From: Prauserella_A sp040645195
Lineage (GTDB): Bacteria; Actinomycetota; Actinomycetes; Mycobacteriales; Pseudonocardiaceae
DNA: 64,000 nt
Assembly (NCBI RefSeq): GCF_040645195.1
Contig: NZ_JBEYXW010000024.1
Span: 31,423-95,422 of the forward strand
Reading direction: 5' to 3'
A program made the position numbers and the translations under genes. Under the pieces are notes generated by a model. The model saw only the letters and a program-made list of their open reading frames with translations, searched no databases and had not been told where the DNA came from. This document shows positions 1 through 9,169 of the stretch, one piece after another (positions within the stretch are counted from its first letter, which is position 1; each line of letters starts with the position of its first letter).

Positions 1-219
1 GTCGAGAACGGCCGCGACCGCGCGCTCAACACCCTTGCCGCCGTAGCGGTTGGCATCGCCATCACGCAGTTCCACAGCCTCGTGCTCGCCGGTCGACGCG
101 CCCGACGGGACAGCGGCCCGCGCCAGCGTGCCGTCGTCAAGGGCCACCTCCACCTCGACGGTCGGGTTGCCGCGAGAGTCCAGAATCTCGCGCGCGCCTA
201 CCTGCTCGATAACCGCCAC
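1..219 (-). CDS. eno: Enolase, N-terminal 73 codons (gene runs off the window edge)
   Basis: Translation of the minus strand gives the N-terminus of enolase, which interconverts 2-phosphoglycerate and phosphoenolpyruvate in glycolysis. It carries the family signature REILDSRGNPTVEVEV at about residues 9-24 and the flexible catalytic loop VPSGASTGEHEAVELRDGD at about 37-55. The start is taken as GTG at 217-219, because GAGGAG lies six bases upstream in the gene's direction. Only about a sixth of the protein is inside the window. Neighbouring transglycosylase and mazG genes match the usual actinobacterial mazG-lpqU-eno order, although three extra genes are interposed here. Confidence 0.95.
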   Translation of the reverse strand, partial: MAVIEQVGAREILDSRGNPTVEVEVALDDGTLARAAVPSGASTGEHEAVELRDGDANRYGGKGVERAVAAVLD

Positions 220-324
220 GCCTTGCTCCTCACCCGGTTGTGCCAGAGACGACGGCACCCAGCGTAGTCGCTGGCCATGATCACCCGTAGGAGGCGCGCT
301 TCTGGAGAGTGACCAACAACAGAA

Positions 325-783
325 CTAGTGACCGTCCTGCCGGATTTCCTGCCAGCCCGCTGGTAGCTCGACGGTGTCGGACACCCACTGCCAGAACGCC
401 CAGCTGTTGCCGCCGACGTCCTGGACGGTGAACACGCGCGCACCGTAGGGCTGGTCCTGCGGCCTGGTCACCTCGACCGCATCGTCGACCGCCGCGCACA
501 CCCGCTCGAACTGGGCGTCCACGTCGTCGACATAGACGACGTTGAGCTGGCCGACCGGACCGTCGACCCCCTTGGCCTCCCAGTAGTCGGCCCCGACGCC
601 CGTCAGCTGGATCTCGCTGCCGCCCGCGACCACGGTGGCCTGGAAGACCTCCCCGGCCGCGTCGACGTAACGCACCTTCTCGGCGAAGCCGAACACACGC
701 GTCAACCACTCCAGTGCCTCGGTGGCGTCGGTGTAGTACAGGTACGGCGCGAGGCCGAGATAGCTCGGGACTTCGTCGCTCAT
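325..783 (-). CDS. VOC (glyoxalase/bleomycin-resistance fold) protein
   Basis: A 152-residue single-domain protein. It has the beta-alpha-beta-beta-beta pattern of the vicinal-oxygen-chelate fold: an early LAPYLYYTDATEALEWLTRVFGF segment, a central VYVDDVDAQFERV repeat start, and a C-terminal VFTVQDVGGNSWAFWQ stretch typical of 'phnB-like' VOC proteins. Metal ligands cannot be assigned with certainty, so the substrate is unknown. The start at ATG 783 gives MSDEVPSY; an in-frame ATG at 798 is possible and neither has a clear ribosome binding site. It lies 40 bp downstream of the broken membrane-protein gene on the same strand and about 105 bp ahead of eno, outside the conserved core order. Confidence 0.8.
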   Translation of the reverse strand: MSDEVPSYLGLAPYLYYTDATEALEWLTRVFGFAEKVRYVDAAGEVFQATVVAGGSEIQLTGVGADYWEAKGVDGPVGQLNVVYVDDVDAQFERVCAAVDDAVEVTRPQDQPYGARVFTVQDVGGNSWAFWQWVSDTVELPAGWQEIRQDGH

Positions 784-823
784 GGCGGGAGAGTCCATCA
801 CACGACGGCCCGGCCTGGCCCGC

Positions 824-1851
824 TCACCCCGCTGCCGGCGGCTCGCCGCAGGTGTTCTCGTCAGGGATCGGCAGGGTGTGGTCGAAGTACTCGGGCGGGC
901 GCTTGCCGCTGTACGCCCCGTCGGACCGCCGGTCGCTGTAGGCAGGCGCGAGCAGGCCGTCGTGCATGGAGCTGCACGCCATCGAATACAGGAACACCTC
1001 ACCGTTCTCGATCCGATAGCCGAGATCCTCCGCGTACCAACCATCCCCGCCAGCAAGAGGTAGGAGAGGTCTGCCCGGACCATCGCGACGAGATCGAGCG
1101 GTGTCTCCACCCGTGAGGGATCGTCCACGGCGAAGGCGTAGGCGAACACGTAGTTCGTCCGGATCCGCAGCTCTCCCGGGCCTTCCGCCTCGGCAACCAT
1201 CTCGCCCCGGACCCGCGGTTCGGCGTCGAGCAGCCGGAAGCCGGGCGCGAGCCGGGTCGCGATCGTGACCGGCCACTCCTTGGCGGCGAAATCGTCATGA
1301 CGGAACTCGCGCTCGTTCTCGGCGAGCATTGCCAGGTACGGCCCGTCGTCCCCGGCGAGCATGCGCGGGTCGAGCCGCGAGGCGACGAGGAGGTTCTTGA
1401 CGTCCGCGAACGCCGCGGCCACCTCCTCGGCGCTGAAATCGCCGACCGGCGTGGCCTTCGGCGGCACGATGGCGGCTGCTCCGGCGGCCCAGTCGTGTGC
1501 CGGCGTCTTCGCAAACGGCTGGTTCAGATCGACGGGATCGGCTACCGGCCGGTCCGCATAGGTGCCGATAGGCTGGTCGTCCCTGGCTAGCCCGATGGCG
1601 TAGATGCCGCCTGCCGCGACGCCGAGCACCACCACGACCAGCCCGAGCGTGCGCAGGTGCCGCGACCGCTTCTTCGGTTGCCTGCCCCAGATCTGGACCT
1701 GCCTGCGACGGGCCTTCCGTGCCTCGCGGCGCGCGCGGCGCTCGGCCCGCTTGTTTCACGCGGGGTCGCGTAGATCGGGATGGTCGAACAGGTCGGGGTC
1801 CACCGAGGCCTCCATACGAGTGATGACGATCTCGGCAATGATCGGAGGCAC
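824..1851 (-). pseudogene. Broken gene for a single-pass membrane protein (nonsense codon plus frameshift)
   Basis: Reading from about 1851 or 1815 (MEASVDPDLFDHPDLRDPA), the frame meets a TGA around 1758-1760. It then resumes in the same frame with a basic stretch (RAERRARREARKARRRQ), a transmembrane helix (LGLVVVVLGVAAGGIYAIG) and a 160-residue extracytoplasmic domain. At a run of four C on the plus strand (1045-1048) the protein jumps frame and continues as DGWYAEDLGYRIENGEVFLY to a stop at 824. One missing base in that run would restore a continuous C-terminus, and TGG instead of TGA would restore the N-terminus. The family is an uncharacterised actinomycete membrane protein. Sequencing error is an alternative explanation for either lesion, less easily for both. 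Confidence 0.65.
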
Positions 1852-1949
1852 CCATAGCCGGCGTTAGCGCGAGTCGGCGATCAAGACCAATTCGCAACCT
1901 TGGCAGGGGTCGAGAAACCCGCTGCCCCCGGGGTAACGTCGAGAGAATC

Positions 1950-2354
1950 ATGGTCGACGAGAAGCCAACACCGGAGCTCACGGGCGAAGCGCGGTTCGAG
2001 GCCTTCCGTCAGGCAGAGGCGCTCGTACAGCGGCGGCGCCCGCTCGATGCGCTGAAGGCACTGGAACCGGTGCTGGACGCGGAACCGAACAAGCCGAGTG
2101 TGCAGTTGCTCGCCGGCCGCGCCTACTTCCATTCCGCCCAGCTCAACCGTGCCGAGCGTGCGCTGACCCGCGTCGTCGAGCTGGACCCATCGGATCACTA
2201 CGCCCGGTTCGTACTTGGCAGAACACTGCAGCGCCTCGGCCGACTGGTCGAGGCGCTCGCACAGTTGCGGATGGCCTCGGCGATGAACCCGGTCCCGGAG
2301 TACCAGGACGCCATCGGCGAGGTCACAGCACGCCTGGCGCTCGGTAACACCTAG
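1950..2354 (+). CDS. Small TPR-repeat protein
   Basis: A 134-residue cytoplasmic protein made almost entirely of helical tetratricopeptide repeats. Two canonical units are visible, around residues 45-78 (LLAGRAYFHSAQLNRAERAL) and 79-112 (YARFVLGRTLQRLGRLVEAL), after a degenerate first unit (DALKALEPVLDAEPNK). TPRs mediate protein contacts; no enzymatic domain is present. The ATG at 1950 follows a GAGAG ribosome-binding sequence. It is convergent with the transglycosylase gene, with 19 bp between the stops and a short CCCCA-TGGGG palindrome at 2361-2373. It is divergent from the broken gene upstream. The partner is unknown. Confidence 0.8.
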   Translation: MVDEKPTPELTGEARFEAFRQAEALVQRRRPLDALKALEPVLDAEPNKPSVQLLAGRAYFHSAQLNRAERALTRVVELDPSDHYARFVLGRTLQRLGRLVEALAQLRMASAMNPVPEYQDAIGEVTARLALGNT

Positions 2355-2373
2355 ATGTTCCCCCAGCTTGGGG

Positions 2374-3168
2374 CTAGCGGCCACCGTCCGTAACCATTGC
2401 GGCGGCGTAGGCATCGGCGCTGCTGAAGACCCGCTGGGCGTAGTCGCCCGAGCGGTTGTACGTGAGTACCGCATCCCACCAGCCCTGCGGCGTACCCAGG
2501 TCGCCGCCGTTGGCGCACAGGTACCGCGCGGCGGCGAGCGCGGCGTCATCGATGTTCTGCGGATCGGGCGGGGCACCGTCCCGGACGGCCCTGGCGCGCC
2601 ACCGTTCCCAGGTACCTGGCAGGAACTGCATTGGGCCGACAGCGCGGTCCCACGTCGTGTCGCCGTCCAGCCGCCCGCCGTCGGTGTCACGGATCGCCCG
2701 GACCCCGGGTGAGCCGTCCAGAGGGACCCCGATGATCGGCCGCGTCGGTGTGCCGTCCGCCTCGATCCGGCCGCCACCGTGGGTACCGTGCTGGGATTCC
2801 ACCCGGCCGATGCCGGCGAGGGTGCCCCAGGACAGCCGACAGTCCGGCTGCTCACCGCGTAGCCACATCTCCGCCCGGCCGTAGGCGGCGACCACGCGAG
2901 CGGGTATGTCGGTGGCCGCGGCGACCCGCTCGGACCACGCGTCCAGCTCCGCCTGATCGGACACGTTCGGCCGGTCGATGGGCGCCGCGAGCGCGACACG
3001 CGGCACGGTGTCGTGCGAGCGGGGCCGCTGCTCCGGGATCTGCAGTGCGGACTGCCGGTCCTCGCCCTGCTTGTGGACGCCGACGGTGAAGATCAGCGTC
3101 AACCCGGTTGCCATGATCAGGGCGGTGAGCAGGAGCCTGCCGACAAACGGTCGCGGCGCGTCGATCAC
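2374..3168 (-). CDS. Membrane-anchored lytic transglycosylase (LpqU-like)
   Basis: A 264-residue protein with an N-terminal signal anchor (LLLTALIMATGLTLIFTVGV, about residues 12-31) and a C-terminal SLT/MltB-like domain. The catalytic Glu is in GIGRVESQHGTHGG (about residue 123), followed by the substrate-groove motifs AVGPMQFLPGTWERW and LCANGGDLGTPQGWWDAVLTYN. Such enzymes cleave peptidoglycan glycan strands to 1,6-anhydro products outside the membrane. The GTG start at 3168 is the first in frame. It sits just downstream of mazG, the position held by lpqU in mycobacteria. No lipobox cysteine is seen, so here it looks like a transmembrane anchor rather than a lipoprotein. Confidence 0.88.
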   Translation of the reverse strand: MIDAPRPFVGRLLLTALIMATGLTLIFTVGVHKQGEDRQSALQIPEQRPRSHDTVPRVALAAPIDRPNVSDQAELDAWSERVAAATDIPARVVAAYGRAEMWLRGEQPDCRLSWGTLAGIGRVESQHGTHGGGRIEADGTPTRPIIGVPLDGSPGVRAIRDTDGGRLDGDTTWDRAVGPMQFLPGTWERWRARAVRDGAPPDPQNIDDAALAAARYLCANGGDLGTPQGWWDAVLTYNRSGDYAQRVFSSADAYAAAMVTDGGR

Positions 3169-3177
3169 CCGACCAGG

Positions 3178-4143
3178 TTACGTGGATTGAACCGGCCAGA
3201 ACCGGCGCCACCCGTCGGCGTCGAGCGTGACGGGGTCGATTCCCGCGTCCCTTGCGGCGCGTTCAGCAGCACGGACGTGCTCGGCGAAGTCCTTCGCGAC
3301 CGCCCGCAGCACGCCCTCGGGGTCGACGCCGGCCCGGCGCGCGCCCGCCGCGATGCGGAACAGCCGCGAGCCCTCGTCGCCGCCGGCGGGAAAGAGGTCG
3401 AAGGGCACACCCGCGCGCCCGGTACGGTGCCCGAGCTTCCCGGCCAGCGCGATGGCGGGCTGGCCGAACGCCACGCCGTCGACAAGGGACTCCCTGCGCT
3501 TCTCCGCCTGTTTGAGCTCTTCCCAGCGCGCCTGCTGGTGCTCGGCGGTGTGCACGGCACGTCCACCTGCGAACACGTGCGGATGCCTGCCCACCAGCTT
3601 GGTGACGAGATCGTCGGCGACCTCGTCGATGTCGAAGGCGTCGGTCTGGTGCTCGGCCGCCACCCGCGCGTGGAAGAGGACCTGCAGCAGCACGTCCCCG
3701 AGCTCCTCGCGCAATGCCGCCCGGTCGCCGTCCTCGATCGCCTCCAGCAGTTCGTAGGTCTCCTCGATGAGGTACTGACGCAGCGACTCATGGCTCTGTG
3801 CCGCATCCCATGGGCAGCCCCCTGGCGACCGCAGCCTGTCCATCACCTCGGCGGCCCGCACGAGCGGCGGCACCGGGGCTTCGATCACCGTCGCGCCCGC
3901 ACCGAGCAACGCGGCGGCACCGGGGTCGGCGGTACTCGCGGCGACGAGTACGACGCCGCGCTGCCCGGCGAGCTCGGCGGGGTCCGGAGCAGGCTTCGCG
4001 GCGAGCGCGACGCGGGTCGCCTCCGGTAGGCCCGGCGCCGCGAACACGTGCTCGGCACCCCGCAGCGCAGTCAGCGCCGCAGCGGGAAGCACCGCCGGCA
4101 GCACCGGGGACACGAGCACCACCGTCGAGGCGAGCGAGGTCAT
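3178..4143 (-). CDS. mazG: Nucleoside triphosphate pyrophosphohydrolase MazG
   Basis: A 321-residue protein that hydrolyses (d)NTPs, including oxidised nucleotides, to NMP and pyrophosphate. The MazG core is at about residues 103-225: GGCPWDAAQSHESLRQYL, the EETYELLEAIEDGD EExxE element, and EELGDVLLQVLFHA with the metal-binding ExxD. As in other actinobacteria, an N-terminal extension of about 100 residues resembles a tetrapyrrole-methylase-like Rossmann region. The ATG at 4141-4143 overlaps the TGA of the upstream SurA-like gene by four bases, implying translational coupling, which argues against the longer upstream in-frame start. Confidence 0.93.
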   Translation of the reverse strand: MTSLASTVVLVSPVLPAVLPAAALTALRGAEHVFAAPGLPEATRVALAAKPAPDPAELAGQRGVVLVAASTADPGAAALLGAGATVIEAPVPPLVRAAEVMDRLRSPGGCPWDAAQSHESLRQYLIEETYELLEAIEDGDRAALREELGDVLLQVLFHARVAAEHQTDAFDIDEVADDLVTKLVGRHPHVFAGGRAVHTAEHQQARWEELKQAEKRRESLVDGVAFGQPAIALAGKLGHRTGRAGVPFDLFPAGGDEGSRLFRIAAGARRAGVDPEGVLRAVAKDFAEHVRAAERAARDAGIDPVTLDADGWRRFWPVQST

Positions 4144-5096
4144 GGCTGAACGGTACGGGAGTCCAGCTGGTAGCCCGTCAGCTCCTCCTGGCTGGCAGCC
4201 GGGGACAGCGCGGTCGCGTCCCACACGCCGTAGCGCGGGTTGACACGAACGCCGAGCTCGTCGGCGATCGGCTGCAGCAGGCGCATTCCCGCGTAGTAGA
4301 GGTACTGCGGGCTCACCTGGCTCGCCGCGGAGGCCGCATCGCCGGTCGCGGGGCTCACGGTACGGTCACGCACGATCGCGACCAGCCACTCCGCCTGTTC
4401 CTGGCTGGGCTGGATGACCAGCACGCTGCCCTCGGCTGCGCCGAAAACGGCGCTCGCCGCGATCTCCGGCTGGTTCTGCAACGTCTGCGCGAGCGAGAGG
4501 GTGGTGTCGATCAGCTGGTGGCCGCCGCTCTCGACGAGCTGCTCCACGTTGGCCGGGTCGGCCGCGATCTTCCTGCCCAGCTCGAGCGCCTGCTCCTTCG
4601 CGGTCGCGCCGGGTGACTCGGTGACGATCGTCGTGCCCACGATCCGCACGGACAGACGGTCGAGGTAGCGCTGCGCCAGCTGCTGCACCAGGCTCTGATC
4701 GCTCGCGATGTCGCGGACCCGGCTCGGCTCGACACCCACGCGGCGCGCGACCGTCTCGGCTCCCCCGCTCCTTTCGATCAGCTCGTCGACCTCGGCCGGG
4801 TCGGCGCGCAGGCCCTCCCGTTCGGCGGCGACGGTGGTGAGCTGGTGGATGATCCGGTTGCGCACGACCTCGCGCGACTGCAGGTCGAACTTGCGCTGCT
4901 CCTGGGCCTGCGCGGCCTCGGGCACGTTGTCGAGCAGCCACTGGATCTCCGACTGCACGTCGTCCAGTGGGATCGAGTGATCCCCCACGATCGCGGCGGA
5001 GCTGACCTGGCTCGGCCCCGATCCACAACCGGCCAGGACCAGACCGGCGATCAGGGCGCTGAGCAAGGTGACGGGGCGGCGGATGATCCGGATCAC
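4140..5096 (-). CDS. SurA N-domain lipoprotein (periplasmic chaperone-like)
   Basis: A 318-residue predicted lipoprotein. The signal peptide ends in LIAGLVLAGCGSG with the lipobox cysteine at about residue 25. It is followed by a helical SurA/trigger-factor-like N-domain (QSEIQWLLDNVPEAAQAQEQ, about residues 45-170) and a C-terminal region of about 100 residues without an obvious parvulin active site. It probably assists folding or handling of secreted proteins on the outer face of the membrane; this is inference from the domain. The GTG at 5096 is preferred because GAGAGGG lies about eight bases upstream, while the long in-frame extension upstream lacks a start with a ribosome site. It is coupled to mazG by a 4-bp overlap. 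Confidence 0.85.
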   Translation of the reverse strand: MIRIIRRPVTLLSALIAGLVLAGCGSGPSQVSSAAIVGDHSIPLDDVQSEIQWLLDNVPEAAQAQEQRKFDLQSREVVRNRIIHQLTTVAAEREGLRADPAEVDELIERSGGAETVARRVGVEPSRVRDIASDQSLVQQLAQRYLDRLSVRIVGTTIVTESPGATAKEQALELGRKIAADPANVEQLVESGGHQLIDTTLSLAQTLQNQPEIAASAVFGAAEGSVLVIQPSQEQAEWLVAIVRDRTVSPATGDAASAASQVSPQYLYYAGMRLLQPIADELGVRVNPRYGVWDATALSPAASQEELTGYQLDSRTVQP

Positions 5097-5241
5097 AGTG
5101 CGTACCCTCTCACATCCGATCCGGGTTGTGGGGCCGCCCCAGTGTCCGGTCCAGCTTGTAGCGCAACGTGGCTCGCCACTCGGCCTTGTCCACCTTCTGG
5201 GGCACAATGCGATCGCAGCGCAACTGGGGAAGGGGCGCACC

Positions 5242-5481
5242 ATGGCGGACAAGCGGGCACGCGTAGTGGATGGTGCCCAGACGGTGATCGCGATCGCCGG
5301 CGTGATGTTCGGGCTCGTGCCATTGGTGCGGTGGTTCTTCAGCGACGAGCACGGCGGACTGTTCCGCTGGGTGTTCGGCACACCGACCGGAGCCATGGGG
5401 TACGTGGCTCCGCTACTCGTGATCGGCGCCGTCGTCGCCGTCGTCCTCGCGCTCGAACCCCTCAAGCGCAGCCGGGCCTAG
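5242..5481 (+). CDS. Small two-helix membrane protein, unknown function
   Basis: A 79-residue protein with two hydrophobic helices, TVIAIAGVMFGLVPLVRWFF (about residues 14-33) and GYVAPLLVIGAVVAVVLALE (about 53-72), joined by a short DEHGG-containing loop and ending in basic KRSRA. The purine-rich GGGGAAGGGG just upstream of the ATG at 5242 supports translation. Its stop lies one base from the mfd stop on the opposite strand, so the two genes converge tail to tail. No family is recognised; a stand-alone small integral membrane protein is all the sequence shows. Confidence 0.72.
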   Translation: MADKRARVVDGAQTVIAIAGVMFGLVPLVRWFFSDEHGGLFRWVFGTPTGAMGYVAPLLVIGAVVAVVLALEPLKRSRA

Positions 5482-5482
5482 C

Positions 5483-8400
5483 TCAGACGGCAGCGGGCTG
5501 CCTGGTGAGCGAGGTCAACAGGGTCCGGCACCAGTCGAGTAGTGCCTCGTCGCGCAGCGGCGGCGCACCGATCCGGCCACCGGCCGCCCCCTCTGTCGGT
5601 TTCGGCACCGACACCGTGTGCGTGACGGCCTTGTACACGGCCTTCGGGTACAGGCGCTTGAGCCGCACCAGCTGCGAGTCCGCCAGCAACAGTGGTGTGA
5701 ACCGGATCGTGCTGCCCTGCGTCGTCACCTCCGTGACCCCGGCATCACGGCACGACTGCCGGAACGCCGCCACCGCGAGCAGCCTGCGGACCGGCTCCGG
5801 CGGCTGGCCGTACCGGTCGATGAGCTCCTCGTACACCGCGGTCAGTCCCGCCCCGTCCGGCGCCGCCGCGATCTTGCGGTACGCCTCCAGCCGCAGCCGC
5901 TCCCCCGGCACGTAGTCGTGCGGGATGTGCGCGTCGATCGGCAGGTCCACCCGCACCTCCGCGGGCGCTTCCTCCTCCTCGGCCGGCGCCGCGCCCGCGT
6001 GCTTGCGGAACACGTCCACCGCCTCGCCGACCAGCCGCACGTAGAGGTCGAAACCGACGCCCGCGATATGCCCGGACTGCTCGGCGCCGAGGATGTTGCC
6101 TGCGCCGCGGATCTCCAGGTCCTTCATCGCGACCGCCATCCCGGCGCCCAGCTCGGTGTTCTGCGCGATCGTGGCGAGCCGGTCGTGTGCCGTCTCGGTG
6201 AGCGGCGACTCCGGCGGGTACAGGAAGTAGGCGTACCCACGCTCGCGGCCACGCCCGACCCGACCGCGCAGCTGGTGCAGCTGGGCCAGCCCGAGCAGGT
6301 CACCGCGCTCGACGATCAGCGTGTTGGCGTTGGAGATGTCCAGCCCGGTCTCGACGATGGTGGTGGAGACCAGTACGTCGAACTCACGCTCCCAGAAGCC
6401 CTGGATGATCTGCTCCAGCCGGTGCTCGTTCATCTGCCCGTGCGCGGTCACCACGCGTGCCTCGGGCACCAGTTCGCGCAGCCGCCGCGCTGCCTTCTCG
6501 ATCGAGGAGACACGGTTGTGCACGAAGAAGACCTGGCCGTCGCGCAGCAGCTCCCTGCGGACCGCCGCGCCCACCTGCTTGTCGTCGTAGGCGCCGACGT
6601 AGGTCAGGATCGGGTGCCGGTCCTCCGGTGGCGTGAGGATCGTCGACATCTCCCGGATCCCGGCCATGCTCATCTCCAGCGTGCGCGGGATCGGGGTCGC
6701 CGACATCGTGAGCACGTCGACGTGTGTGCGCAGCGCCTTGATGTGTTCCTTGTGCTCGACGCCGAACCGCTGCTCCTCGTCGACGATCACCAGGCCGAGA
6801 TCCTTGTACCGGATACCTGTCTGCAGTAGACGGTGCGTGCCGATGACGATGTCGATCTCACCGGCGGCGAGTCTCGCGATCGTCTTCTCCGACTCGTGCG
6901 GCTCGGTGAACCGGGACAAGCCCTTGATCGTCACCGGGAAAGAACGCATCCGCTCGCTGAACGTGTTGAGGTGCTGCTGCGCGAGCAGCGTCGTCGGCAC
7001 GAGCACCACGACCTGCTTGCCGTCCTGCACCGCCTTGAAGGCGGCCCGCACGGCGATCTCGGTCTTGCCGTACCCGACATCGCCGCAGATGACGCGGTCC
7101 ATCGGCACCCCGCGCTCCATGTCGACCTTGACCTCGTCGATCGCGGCCAGCTGGTCGGTGGTCTCCACGAACGGGAACGCGTCCTCCAGTTCCCGCTGCC
7201 ACGGGGTGTCCGTCCCGAACGCGTGCCCCGGCGCGGCCTGCCTCGCGGCGTAGAGCTGGACGAGCTCCGCGGCGATCTCCTTGACCGCCTTGCGTGCCTT
7301 GGCCTTGGTGTTCTTCCAGTCGGAACCGCCGAGCTTGTTCAGCGTCGGCAGCTCGCCGCCGACGTAACGGGAGACCTCGTCGAGCTGGTCCGTCGGCACG
7401 TACAACCGGTCACCGGGGTGGCCACGCTTGGACGAGGCGTACTCCAGCACCAGGTACTCGCGAGTGGCCCCACCGACCGTGCGCTGCACCATCTCGACGA
7501 AACGGCCGATGCCGTGCTGGTCGTGCACGACATAGTCACCGGCCTTGAGAGCGATCGGATCGACGGCGTTGCGCCGCCGCGACGGCATCTTGGTGTTCAG
7601 ATCACGCGCGGAACGCCCCGTCGTCGCGCCACGCCCGGTGAGGTCGGCCTCGCTGAGCACGACGAGCGCGCGCTCGGGCGCGACGAAACCCTCGCTGAGC
7701 CCGCCGCAGGTCACCGTGACCACGCCGGGTCGCGGCGGCTCGGTGAGGCCGTCGGCCAGCGTCGCGGGCACGTCGGCCGCGGACAACTGCTCGACCGCGC
7801 GCTTGGCCGTGCCTGCACCGGCGACGACCACGACGGCGGCACCGCCGGCCGCGGTGTGGGCACGCAGGTCCGTGCTCGCGCGCTCCAGCTCGCCACGGTA
7901 GGACGGCGCCGCCTCGATGCCGACGTGGTAGACGTCGTCCTCTGCGGTCAGCTGCGACAACGTCCACCACGCGCGGTCGGTCTCGCCGGCATGCGAGCGG
8001 ATCTCGGCAAGAGCGCGATAGGCCGACGCACCGAGATCGATCGGCGCCTGCCCTCCACCAGCGGCACTCATCCACGACGCTTCGAGGAACTCCTGCCCGG
8101 TGCGCACCAGGTCGGCAGCGCGGGCGCGGATCTTCTCCGGATCGGTGAGCACGACATGGGTGCCATCGGGCATCGCGTCGGTGAGCAGCTGCAGATCGCC
8201 CTCGCAGAGGACCGGGATCAGCGCCTCCATGCCCTCACACGGGATGCCGTCGGCCAGCTTGGTGAGCATCTCCGCCAGGTGCGCGTCGGCGGCGTGCACC
8301 TCGGCGAGCTTCGCGGCACGGGCCTTGACGTCCCCGGTGAGCAGCAACTCCCGGCACGGCGCCGCACTCACCTCGGTGATCTCCCCTGGCAGGGAACGCT

Positions 8401-9052
8401 GGTCCGACACCGAGAACGCACGGATCTCACTGACCTCGTCGCCCCAGAACTCGATGCGGCGGGGGTGCTCGGCGGTGGGTCCGAAGAGGTCGAGGATGCC
8501 GCCGCGGACGGCGAACTCGCCGCGCTTCTCCACCATGTCGACGCGCGTGTAGGCGAGCTCGACGAGCCGGTCGAGCACACCCTCGAACTCGCTCTCCTGC
8601 CCGACCTTCAGCTCGATGGGCGAGAGCGTGCCGAGGCCCGGCGCCATCGGCTGGATGAGGCTGCGCACAGTGGCCACCACGACGCGCAGGCCCCCGTGCC
8701 CCGGCTGCGCGAGCCGGTGCAGCACCTCGAGGCGCTTGCCGACCGTGTCCGCCCGCGGGGAGAGCCGCTCGTGCGGCAGCGTCTCCCACGACGGGAAGTC
8801 GGTGACGACGTCCGGGCCGAGGAGGCTGCTCAGCGCCACGGTCAGCTCTTCGGTCTCCCGGCCCGTGGCGGTCACGGCCAGCACGGGACGTCCCGCGCCC
8901 TGCTCGGCGGCGAGCGCCGCGATCACCAGTTGGCGGGTCGCCGGGGCACCGTTCAGATCGAGCAGCGGTGCCCCCGCACGGTCGACGACCCCGCGAAGCG
9001 CGGGGTCGGGCAGTACCGCGGGCAGCAGTCCGGACAACAACGCTTCAGCCAC
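5483..9052 (-). CDS. mfd: Transcription-repair coupling factor Mfd
   Basis: An 1189-residue ATP-dependent translocase that removes RNA polymerase stalled at DNA lesions and recruits UvrA. Domains in order: UvrB-like modules (about 1-350), the CarD-like RNA polymerase-interaction domain starting at LKAGDYVVHDQHGIGRF (about 495), a RecG-like motor with Walker A GDVGYGKTE (about 660), the DEEQ box IVDEEQRFGVEH (about 755) and motif VI QLRGRVGRGRERGYAYF, then a C-terminal TRCF domain. Length is normal for the family. The GTG start has AGGGGA upstream. It is divergent from the sugar dehydrogenase gene with about 117 bp between starts. Confidence 0.97.
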   Translation of the reverse strand: MAEALLSGLLPAVLPDPALRGVVDRAGAPLLDLNGAPATRQLVIAALAAEQGAGRPVLAVTATGRETEELTVALSSLLGPDVVTDFPSWETLPHERLSPRADTVGKRLEVLHRLAQPGHGGLRVVVATVRSLIQPMAPGLGTLSPIELKVGQESEFEGVLDRLVELAYTRVDMVEKRGEFAVRGGILDLFGPTAEHPRRIEFWGDEVSEIRAFSVSDQRSLPGEITEVSAAPCRELLLTGDVKARAAKLAEVHAADAHLAEMLTKLADGIPCEGMEALIPVLCEGDLQLLTDAMPDGTHVVLTDPEKIRARAADLVRTGQEFLEASWMSAAGGGQAPIDLGASAYRALAEIRSHAGETDRAWWTLSQLTAEDDVYHVGIEAAPSYRGELERASTDLRAHTAAGGAAVVVVAGAGTAKRAVEQLSAADVPATLADGLTEPPRPGVVTVTCGGLSEGFVAPERALVVLSEADLTGRGATTGRSARDLNTKMPSRRRNAVDPIALKAGDYVVHDQHGIGRFVEMVQRTVGGATREYLVLEYASSKRGHPGDRLYVPTDQLDEVSRYVGGELPTLNKLGGSDWKNTKAKARKAVKEIAAELVQLYAARQAAPGHAFGTDTPWQRELEDAFPFVETTDQLAAIDEVKVDMERGVPMDRVICGDVGYGKTEIAVRAAFKAVQDGKQVVVLVPTTLLAQQHLNTFSERMRSFPVTIKGLSRFTEPHESEKTIARLAAGEIDIVIGTHRLLQTGIRYKDLGLVIVDEEQRFGVEHKEHIKALRTHVDVLTMSATPIPRTLEMSMAGIREMSTILTPPEDRHPILTYVGAYDDKQVGAAVRRELLRDGQVFFVHNRVSSIEKAARRLRELVPEARVVTAHGQMNEHRLEQIIQGFWEREFDVLVSTTIVETGLDISNANTLIVERGDLLGLAQLHQLRGRVGRGRERGYAYFLYPPESPLTETAHDRLATIAQNTELGAGMAVAMKDLEIRGAGNILGAEQSGHIAGVGFDLYVRLVGEAVDVFRKHAGAAPAEEEEAPAEVRVDLPIDAHIPHDYVPGERLRLEAYRKIAAAPDGAGLTAVYEELIDRYGQPPEPVRRLLAVAAFRQSCRDAGVTEVTTQGSTIRFTPLLLADSQLVRLKRLYPKAVYKAVTHTVSVPKPTEGAAGGRIGAPPLRDEALLDWCRTLLTSLTRQPAAV

Positions 9053-9169
9053 GAGTTCCCCTCACATGAGGACAGACCCCTGCCTGGGACGAGACGGTGC
9101 AGGGGCGCTCGTCGTCCAGGGTACGCAGCGGCGGCCGCAAACGGCGACACAACCCGGGAAGGGCAGACT

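Noticed and set aside
325..1635. Single 436-residue protein fusing the membrane protein to the VOC domain
   Set aside because: The middle 70 residues are meaningless in that frame, while another frame continues the membrane protein to its own stop at 824; the apparent fusion comes from the frameshift.
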